DNA from: Panax quinquefolius
Taxonomy: Eukaryota > Streptophyta > Magnoliopsida > Apiales > Araliaceae
Assembly (NCBI GenBank): GCA_020205615.1
Contig: CM035171.1
Location: forward strand, 27,221,741 to 27,285,740
Length of the DNA: 64,000 bases
Direction of reading: 5' to 3'
Below the pieces are notes generated by a model that was given only the letters and a program-made list of their open reading frames with translations, searched no databases and was not told where the DNA came from. Within the stretch, counting starts at the first letter, position 1. The number at the start of each line of letters is the position of its first letter. Made by a program: the position numbers and the translations under genes. Below are positions 55,645 through 64,000 of the stretch, piece by piece.

Positions 55645-58223
55645 TGACGACTTCCCCAAAATAGGTATACATCACCCATTCTCGAGTCGCCAAATACATG
55701 GTACGTAAACAAATACAACTTCAAGAATACAATTGTCGTGCAAAATACGACAAAACACATATATATGTGAGTTTGAATACAAATATTGTCTAATAGATAA
55801 TATACAAACTCAAAAGGAGTCCTCATTACAATTATTGATACACTATTTTACAAAATAGTGAGGACTACTAAAACAACTATCTTGAATCATCACTCCATAC
55901 CCCGCTTAGTTCCTCGCTAAATTCTCTCCTCCCGAGAAGAACAATGGAACAAAAAGGAAAAGGGTGAGCTCAACTAGCCCAAGAAGAATATTATGACTAA
56001 GATAATATACAACAAATTATCATTAGTCTTCAACAGGAAAAAAATCGATAAAATATAATAGACAACAAGTTTTAGATCAACAATCGCAATGAAAACAACA
56101 ATCCATTAGAAGAGTCAAGTAGAGAAAGAATTCTACTATCTTCTAAGATTTAAAAGTCCATCATCAATATTTTATCCTCTCAACATCAATCAATATACAT
56201 CTTGAATCAAATATTCATCTTTGCACCACAGCCAAAGATATTCATTTGTATCACCAAATGTCATCATGTTCATCTCAACACTGCTCATCTTTGCACTACG
56301 GGCCAAAGATATTCATTAGGTAATCATTCATCCTTGCACTACGTGCCAAAGATATTCATTAGGTAATCATTCATCTTTGCACTACAAAGCCAAAGATATT
56401 CAAGAATATCATTATTTAGGACCGAGGATGATGAAAAATATCTTAAAGAAAAAACGAATCCAAAGTGAGATAAAAGATCAAATATTAGGGATTCAGACAT
56501 AGTTTATCCAAGTTCAATAATACTCCAAAATAACCAATTGTGAAGCGTAATTCAAAAATAAAGATCAAAACATGGATACAATCAAAGATAGTAATCCATA
56601 ATAGACATCTTGACAAAAAGGAGAAAATTTTATTTTTTCTATGAATAAAGGTCGTATTCGTGAATAAGGTCAGATACGTGAATAGTGTCGATACGTGAAT
56701 AGTAACCCCCACAAAAAGGGTAGAAATTTTACAATAAAATTTATACCAATATTTCTAAGATAATGATATTGAAAGAATAACATCATTAGAAAAGAAAATA
56801 ACATCCCTTACCTCAAAATATCAAGACTTCCGATCTAATATCGAGATAAGGTCAAGGAAACTTGCACCGATGAATAAAGAACTCACAAAGTATCTAAATA
56901 CTCACAAAATACGCCGATAATATAGAGAGAGAAAGAGAAAAACTTGTTTCGTGTGATTTTCAATTCTAACTAAGCACCCTATTTATAGAAAATGCTTAGA
57001 ACGCCATAGCAGCATTAACTAACTCGCTACCGATGGCTTTACTCACTACTATTCAAGCCCACCACTTTTGAAAATAAATTCCAAAGACATTTCATTACTC
57101 ACCAACCAAAAGTGGGGCCCACCATATTTTTAATAAAAACATTTTATTTTTCAAACTTCAACAATTCATAATAAATAGCCCTTTTATCAAAAAAATTTGA
57201 ATCTCATGTACTTTCCATAGGAAATTTAATTCTCTACAACTTTGTAAGTTTAAGTTTTTCAAATTCCAAACGAAAATGACCAAATCCACATACGGACGAT
57301 TTTCAAAACCTCCATTCCGACAAAATACCGATAAAACACCTCAAAGTATTAATTCCTTCATTTACAACCAAATAAAATAAATATATCCATCATTTATATC
57401 CACATAAAATAAATATTTCAATATCATATAAATCAATAACTAATTATTCACAAATAATATTACGTAATCACAATTATGACAACCAGTCGCTCCTCAAGAA
57501 AGAGGGGGCTTTTCGATAAGGATTTCTCCTTATCAAGCCGCAATTAGGTGACCAAACCCCTTCCTGTATGTAACTTCCTTAGACATTGCCAATAATGCTA
57601 TCTAATAATATTATTCAAATAATATGAATTATTGATCCGATAATGGAGATATCGTGCAAAAGTGACAATTATCAAAACAACAATAATATAAAATATCAAC
57701 GCAAAGAATTATCGAACCAATAAAATAAAATATTGAACAAGAATTATCGTAATAATTATTGAAGTAGTGACTTCTTACGTAAGAATCAATAATTTTTCAA
57801 TACTATGCAATACCGTATGCATACTTTGTGCAAACCACGCCAGACATCAGATTTTAACCATTGGGTATTCCAATAAAGGTTAATTCAGTAACCATTACAC
57901 CGTTATTTATAAAACTCAAACTTGTCGCTTTCTTCATCCGACAGCTTATCCGTTATGGGGCCCACAAATGGTCATGCGCATCGCATAAATATTCTCCGAC
58001 GTAAAGAATATTCCACGACCAAACGAATATTCCCTTGCTTATTTTGCAAAAAAATTGAATACCCATTTATTAACCACTTTATTATTTTGCAAAATTTTTT
58101 ACATTTCACCCATAACCAAAAGTATTATATCAAATTAACACTTTATTATTCAAAATAATAAATAGAAATCAAGAAAATCTTTGGGATTCTATTTTATTCA
58201 TTAAAATACCCCGTTGGGGTCTA
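55645..58223 (-). repeat. Element A, 5' LTR
   Basis: Collinear with 48263-50811. The promoter region has CTATTTATAG (complement of a TATA box) near 56980. It ends GTTGGGGTCTA at about 58223, shorter than the normal GGGGTCTTACA, so the terminal bases are lost or changed. Confidence 0.82.
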
Positions 58224-58770
58224 ATCAATGACAATGCCATGGGTTGCATCTTCAAAGCGTAAATGTTCCTTATGTAATTTAGATGATAGAGGCTAAGAAA
58301 GAGCTATTTATTACCTCAACAAAAGGCTCAGCATCCGTGAACATAAATACACTCTGATCGAGAAAACTTGTTGTGCATTAGCATGGGCTTCCATGAGATT
58401 ACATCATTATCTCTATGGTCACACAACCCATCTCATATCCCGTATGGATCCTCTCAAGTACGTGTTCAGCAAACCCATGTTGAATTATCGATTGTCCAAA
58501 TGGCAGTTGATCCTCTAGCAATTTGACATCATCTACGTGACTTAAAAGTCTATCAAAGATCAAGGAATTGCGAATCAACTGGCCGCCGCACCAGCCAGGG
58601 ATTTCAAACCCTTGGAAACATATTTTCCTGATGAAGGGGTAATGACAATTCAACAACACCATCGTGACAATACACCCCAATCATGGAGGATGCATTTTGA
58701 TGGAGCTGTAAACATGGAAGGTGCTGGAGCTGTAGCAGTTCTAGTGTCCATTTCGGGAGAGCAATATCCC
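58224..58770 (+). pseudogene. Element D RNase H and start of second RNase H (right part)
   Basis: Frames give NDNAMGC near the junction, then KYTLIEKTCCALAWASMRLH, HYLYGHTTHLISRMDPLKYV, SKWQLILQQFDIIYVT, one stop, SIKDQGIANQLAAAPARDF, and the second RNase H start WRMHFDGAVNMEGAGA and SISGEQYP. This is the classical gypsy RNase H followed by the Tat-lineage extra RNase H. The segment then runs into the X LTR. There are frameshifts near 58270-58330 and one in-frame stop (TAA or TAG type) after IIYVT. Confidence 0.85.
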
Positions 58771-61700
58771 GCGAATTTTAATAAATTATTATAATATTGA
58801 GAATAAAGATAGTTTGATTATTTATTTGAATATATATATATATATATATATAGTTGGCATGAGTTTTGGTAATTAATTTAATTGAATAAACATGTGATAA
58901 TTAAGCAATGTAGTAGAAGTGATGAGAAGCTTAGTTTAAGCTTGTGAAATTATGCCTAGTGTGACAAAGTGGTGAAATGAGAAGGTAATAATTTAATTAA
59001 TGATGAAATGTATTAAATTATTGAGTACTATTAATAAATAAATATTTCATAATGTGATTGACTAATTCCTATTCTTATACATTAATTATCACGAACTATA
59101 GCATGTAAGGAGAAATCATATATAATAAGGTTTTTCATTCAATATAAAATGTGGTGTGACAATTGGAATGTAAATAATTATTATATAAAACTATATGATA
59201 AAAGTACGCTTGACTTAAATAATTGACTAAGTTGTATGAAAGAGTCTTATGTGACCCCATGATGTGTGTGGGAATATTTAATTTGGTATTCTGAACCTAT
59301 GAGGGAAAATAACTTTAACTAAATAAATAATTAATATTAAATGATTATTTTACTAATTATGTAGAATTGGAATAATGAGTTTTATGGAAAGTAATATTGG
59401 TACCCAACTAAGGTATATCCTAGTCTAATGTAAATATTATTTGAATTAAACCAATGTACATGGATTATATAATTCTATGTGCATTATATGAGTGGGTGTA
59501 TATGTATGCATATTTAGAGACAAATATCAAATAAACCTAAGTATGCTAATAGTAATATGAAATGCCGAGTATTATATCAGTGTCCCAAAATGAGTGTCTT
59601 TTTCTTTTCTTTTTCATGTAATAGGCCATTGGCCTAGTCCCTCATTACCAAACTCAGAGCTAGCAAATCATGAGGAAGGGAGTGGTCTAAATAGTACTCT
59701 TCCAGCAAATCCTTCATACCCATCAGCTTCTTCTCCATTCCAATGGTTTAATTCATTGAGCAAAGCCCAAATTTGGTCACAAGCTTTCCTATAAATGGAG
59801 CCCTTCTCATTCATAGACTTTTTACTAAGTTCTCTGTTAAACTTCAAGTTGTGTGTGAGTGTGGTTGGGCTGAGCATATACAATCTGCAAATTGAAGCTA
59901 GAGTAGCAATTCAACTTCACAGAAGGTAATATCCATCTATATGTTCTGAAAATTCAAGTTTTGCAAAGTTATTAGAAAAGTACTAAAATACTTATTTTGA
60001 GTTAAAAAGTTTATGGTTGAAGCATGATAGAATATGTCAACTGATGCTAGACATTGTTAATATGGTTAAATATGAAATCAACGAAAGTTAAACGAAGTAA
60101 TTTGGTCAAGTAACGAATTCGTAGTAAAGAGAATCGCTAAATGTGTTAAACTTTGGAAAAATGGCATAAATCTTGAATAGATTCTTGAATTTGATGTTTG
60201 TATGATTGGAATTGTTAGTAGCATGCTAGGGATGTTTAGTAATAAGTCTATATCAATTAAGTATCATTACATTGCTGTTTGGATGGGAGTTTGGCATGTT
60301 AGCTCGTAGCAGGGGAGTGCCATTGTTCTAACTGCAGTAACCATGCCCGCCCCGGCGGGGGTCCTGTAGTATAAACATGTGTCAATACATGTTGCAAGAT
60401 GTTTTAGTAGGTTTGGAGTTTGAATTATAACTTTTTTGAAAGAAAAGTTAAAAGACAAAAACCATGTTTATAAAACCTTACGCCTTTTTGAAATCTAACC
60501 TTTTGAGCATGTATTCGCAACTTAGTTAGTTTTGTAAATACGTATGAAATGTGAATTCAACGTACTTTGCATGCTTATTTATTTGTCATGAAATTTTAAG
60601 ATTTGAAAACCAATTGAGTTAAAGACTCTATGACTTGTATTGTGAACTTTTGAACAACTATGATAAGTTGCTTTATGCCTCTAGAGATAACCGACATGTT
60701 CACACATCTAGTTAGACATTTTATAAACTACTCAAGCATGAACTAAAAGAGTTTCTAAGTAGAGAATAATACGACCAAATATAAGACTTACAAGCATGCG
60801 TAGAAAGAGGTTGTTTGGCAATGTTATGTGGTTTAACGAATACTATAGTTAGTAGTTGATATAATGAGCTCTTTTAACTTTGTAAAATTGAAATTTATGA
60901 GTAAATTTAACAAAGGGCCAAACCTAGCTTAAAGGTTCTTTAACATGAATATGTGAAGCAATTTAAACCAGAATACGTGAAGTAAGTGATATTTCATTAA
61001 TACAAATAAAAGATGAGAATGTGGTACTAGAGATTTTAAAAGTAAGAACAATGTGAATTATACATCTATGAGTTTGACTGTGTATGGCCTACATGAGTTT
61101 AAATATGTGTGATAAATGTATGTGGATATGTATATCAAGGTGTGCATGACTAATGAATACCTATATATACATAAATAGGATAATATAGTTCATTGAGGTG
61201 ATTTTTCGCTATAAGTGGTAATCAACGCTAAAGGCAAGTATCTAAACCTTATCTCTTTGATACAAGTATCTAAACCTTATCTCTTTGATGCAAATATCTA
61301 AACCTTATCTCTTTGAGGAAAGTATCTAAACCTTTTCTCTTTGATGCAAGTATCTAAACCTTATCTCTTTGATGCAAGTATCCTAACCTATGCATTTATT
61401 TCATGCAAGAAATATATAATTACACAAGTTTCCTAATTCTTACACTGTATATATTGTATAATCCGAATTGTTTCCATGTCAACCATATTTATATCAAGTA
61501 AATGTCTATTACTATTTGGAAATCATTTGTATACCTTGATGTTGTTGCAAGTATTGAACTTATCGTTTTTAAATGCATTATAAAGTTGTCTAAGCCTTTG
61601 ATTCGGCTAGACTATTATCATGTGCTAGAAAGCTATCCAAACCAATTGAATTGGTGCCGACTCTCGTAAATCTACTGAGATGAACAACCCTTATTGAAGG

Positions 61701-61918
61701 GGAAATTATAAAATTGTCATGGAATCGACGTACGCACATACTAGCATGTTTAAATGTTATGCATAACGTAGGGTACTTTAGGCTGATAACTTATTGTACT
61801 CGTTTATATTGGATTTGCAGTATAATACTGTTAATTCTAGTAAGAGTTCTTAGTTCTTAGTGACTGTTCAGTGTTCATTCTTATTAAACCTTGAAATGAA
61901 TAAAGTTTGAAATTTTGT
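58616..61918 (+). repeat. Right copy of the 3.3 kb direct repeat
   Basis: Partner of 1-3307 at about 99 per cent identity in the part counted. One patch (60302-60368) differs strongly from 1688-1742. It includes the D RNase H fragment, the D/X junction and most of the X LTR. The 28-bp array is at 61234-61388. Confidence 0.9.
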
Positions 61919-62416
61919 TGATATCCTTCAGTCTATAGCGACACTTATTGAACACTCTTAATACCTTTTGATGTCCTTGAACTATCAATTACCGTTATAC
62001 CTTTGATGATTCAAACGTTATAACTGCTTATTCTTTTTGCTATATTACTTGCTGGAAAAACTTGTTGCTCATTCTTGCTTCCCTAAAAATAATACAGTTA
62101 AGGCAGAGCTAGGCAATACATCAAATAAGGACAAAGGAAAGGGAAAGGCTACATAATAGCTTAGTCCTTTAAGTGTAGAAGTATTACTAGTATTATTATT
62201 ATTATAATGATGTATTTAAGGATGATTAAATTATGTTTAAGTTTAATCACTGAATTGTTGTAGTAATGGTTACGGTACCTTGGGACGCGAATATTTATAT
62301 TATATCAATGTAAATTATTCTATTATTTCCGTTGTTGATGATTTTAGTATGATATTAGAATTAGCACGTGACGAACTAAATTTGAGATATGAGTGTCTGA
62401 ATTTGGGTGCGTCACA
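58768..62416 (+). repeat. Element X, 5' LTR (3.65 kb)
   Basis: It begins CCCGCGAATTTTAATAAA, where related LTRs have TGTRAGACCC before the same words, so about eight terminal bases are missing or replaced by element D sequence. A TATAAAT box is at 59790-59796. It ends GGGTGCGTCACA at 62416, followed at once by the primer site. No second LTR lies in the window. Confidence 0.8.
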
Positions 62417-62419
62417 GGT

Positions 62420-62431
62420 TGGTATCAAAGC
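62420..62431 (+). other. Element X primer-binding site
   Basis: TGGTATCAAAGC, three bases after the LTR end and identical to that of B. Initiator Met-tRNA type. Confidence 0.9.
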
Positions 62432-62637
62432 TATAATTATAAACCTTAGGAGCGAGAGTCCTTAGATTATAACTTAGGAGAACTTAGGGGATAAAAAGGG
62501 ATGAAACTCATATAGAGTTTTCATAGAGAGAGACTTACTATGTTATAGAATATAACTTCAATTTATACAATGAGCTTATGTTATTTAATATTCTAATGGA
62601 GTTGTTGTTTGTTTTGTCTTATGTTGCTGATTGTAGG

Positions 62638-63437
62638 ATGATTGACATTGGAGGACGTAGCCTAGTAGTAGAAGAGGAGCCGCGTGATATACATGTGGTA
62701 TATGAGGCACCATTGATAGTGGACCCTATATCGGGAGTGGCCCTTGTCGATGATGATGAGGAGGAGAAGGAGATGGAGCTATTACCCGAGAAGTCTGATC
62801 CAGAGGAGGAGCCTATGGGGGCTGAACCTATGGAGGACTCCAACAAGGCTACATTCGAGGATTAGATGCTAGGGGAGTATGAGGAGCAAATTTAGAGTTA
62901 GGATGAAGAGTAGAAGAGTTGGAGGTTGAGGCTAAGGAAAGGGAGTCCGAGTTCCAAAAACTGAGGGATGAGGACCATCAGAGAAAGTTAGTGATGCAGG
63001 AGATGGAGGTGGAGATTGCTCACCGTAAGGAGGTAGGGATCTAGATGGGGACTTTGTTTCACAGGTCGGTGGCTAGGAATGTAGAGCTAGCAGGGAAGTT
63101 GGAATAGATGGAGAAGAGAGAGTTGAGCAAGAGGATAGAGATGGAAGCTCTCCATACTCAGTTAGAGATGGAGGTAATGGTTATGATCCACTTCGAAGAG
63201 AAGTGGGAAGAAGCTAATGATAGGGCTAACAATCTAGAGGATGAGGTGAGGTGCAAGAGAAGGAAGATGAACAAGATGGGCTATGCGGTGCGCACGACCA
63301 TGGAGAGGTTAATTGATGGGGTAAATCATTATCTGACAGAGTAGGGACATACCTGGCACACCATAAGTCGAGATTTGGTGGTGCGCATTACCCAGAGGGA
63401 GTACCAGAGCGCTATGGAGCTCGGGATGTTAGATTGA
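62638..63437 (+). pseudogene. Element X extra ORF: acidic N-terminus plus coiled coil
   Basis: The ATG at 62638 follows an acceptor-like TGATTGTAG. The frame gives MIDIGGRSLVVEEEPRDIHV, VYEAPLIVDP and an acidic stretch (DDDEEEKEMELL, DPEEEP). After one frame change near 62911 a long charged helix follows (ELEVEAKERESEFQKLRDED, TQLEMEVMVMIHFEEKWEEA), then a C-terminal part (TTMERLIDGVNHYL, SRDLVVRITQREYQSAMELG) and a TGA at 63435-63437. Premature stops at 62863, 62893, 62899, 63042, 63105 and 63342 are all TAG. The same architecture, with matching end motifs, is in element B (26254-27015). It has no gag core, protease or knuckle. Function unknown. Confidence 0.7.
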
Positions 63438-63789
63438 ATCTAGGTGTTAGAATTTAGTAGTTGTAGTATTTCCATTTATGTGATGTATAATCTGTTGTTG
63501 TAATCTCAGTCTTTTGTGTAAGATGTGAGATAGTTGTAAACCCTGAACTTTTGAAAAATGTTAGAGGGGTAGCATGTTAGTGGTTGTTCCCGTCTTTTGT
63601 GGTATTAGGGGATACATGTTGTCATTTATAGAAGTATGCTGGAGATAATCATGTAATGTAACAATTTGGCATATGAATATAAATGATCTTATTTCAGAAA
63701 CGTGTTATAAAATGTTATTTCTTTTCATTTAAGAAATATTTGAATAATAAAACAAGATAATAAAAATGAAAGTTTTATGATGCAGAAAA
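63438..63789. other. Spacer between the extra ORF and gag of element X
   Basis: AT-rich, without a coding frame. It ends in TTTATGATGCAG just before AAAATG, a plausible splice acceptor, so gag may be expressed from a spliced RNA. Confidence 0.45.
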
Positions 63790-64000
63790 ATGCCGCCCAT
63801 ACATAGAATAGTTGCACCTGAAGAGTCGATTAATGATGAGAGAAGACCAGTAGACCCTATATAGAGGCTAGTTGATTTGTTAGGGGAAGCTCTTAGGGGA
63901 AGAAATGAACCAGTACCACCTATTCCCCAAGCAACTCCAGTTGTAAACTTTAAGGACTTTAGGAGTATAGGACCTCCTGAATTTGTAGGTACTACCGATC
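63790..64000 (+). pseudogene. Element X gag, N-terminal part
   Basis: The ATG at 63790 opens MPPIHRIVAPEESINDERRP, and after a TAG at 63862-63864 RLVDLLGEALRGRN, then FKDFRSIGPPEFVGTTD to the window end. F-x-x-x-x-P-P-x-F-x-G is the usual gypsy gag entry. The TAG lies where Gln is common (I-Q-R-L-V). Truncated by the window. Confidence 0.7.

Larger units (their letters stand above)
48263..58223 (-). mobile_element. Element A: Tekay-type chromovirus inserted in element D
   Basis: LTRs at 48263-50811 and 55645-58223 flank 4.8 kb of gag-pol read on the minus strand and ending with a chromodomain. Sequence and layout are collinear with element C. The LTRs are about 2.55 kb and similar to each other but with many small indels. 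No matching 5-bp target duplication is visible, because the left host flank reads RT N-terminus and the right reads RNase H. Frames are broken throughout. Confidence 0.88.
58768..64000 (+). mobile_element. Element X: gypsy element, 5' part, continuing past the window
   Basis: LTR, Met-tRNA primer site, an upstream acidic/coiled-coil ORF and the start of gag are present in order. The LTR start and end motifs, primer and gag start resemble the chromovirus elements A-C, but no pol is in view, so the lineage is tentative. It is joined to element D at 58768-58770 without a visible target duplication. Confidence 0.75.

Overview
The window reads as nuclear DNA of a flowering plant, probably a eudicot, from a repeat-rich, AT-rich and probably heterochromatic region. 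The evidence is nested Ty3/gypsy LTR retrotransposons with plant-type primer-binding sites, two Mutator-like (MULE) DNA transposons with plant-type FAR1 or mudrA transposases, and intron-containing genes with plant splice signals. I found no ordinary host gene, tRNA, rRNA or CRISPR array. Essentially all recognisable coding sequence is transposon-derived and carries premature stops or frameshifts. Letters A to F and X below are my own labels.

Layout. (1) 1-3307 is the left copy of a 3.3 kb direct repeat whose second copy is 58616-61918. Both begin inside a Tat-type RNase H fragment and run into the LTR of element X. (2) 3308-5188 is unassigned sequence ending in a compound trinucleotide microsatellite of about 627 bp. 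(3) About 5190-34400 is MULE E. It has a mudrA-like transposase on the plus strand (6898-8959) and, convergent to it, a long multi-exon gene on the minus strand (33732 down to 10369) encoding a DUF1985 domain, an acidic linker and a Ulp1/C48 SUMO-protease domain. Two gypsy elements sit in introns of that gene: C (minus strand, about 11612-21609) and B (plus strand, 23196-31332, with a perfect AAAAA target duplication). (4) 34741-40568 is MULE F, which looks structurally complete. It has terminal inverted repeats of about 0.5 kb, a 9-10 bp target duplication, a FAR1-like transposase gene and a convergent gene for a GRF-type zinc finger, each apparently transcribed from one terminal repeat. (5) 40863-48262 plus about 58224-58770 is D, a Tat/Ogre-like gypsy element. 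It is interrupted by A (minus strand, about 48263-58223), a Tekay-type chromovirus related to C and B. (6) 58768 to the window end is the 5' part of X: a 3.65 kb LTR, a Met-tRNA primer site, an acidic/coiled-coil extra ORF and the start of gag.

How it works together. A, B and C share LTR organisation, the initiator-Met primer site, a purine tract and a leader with a splice-acceptor-like motif before the first ORF. B has lost the RT and integrase cores and would need enzymes from relatives such as A or C. B and X share a homologous extra ORF before (or in place of) gag. Both MULEs follow the MuDR plan of two convergent genes; the partner gene is a Ulp1 protease in E and a GRF zinc finger in F. 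Many stops are TAG or TAA where CAG or CAA is expected, as deamination of methylated cytosine would produce.
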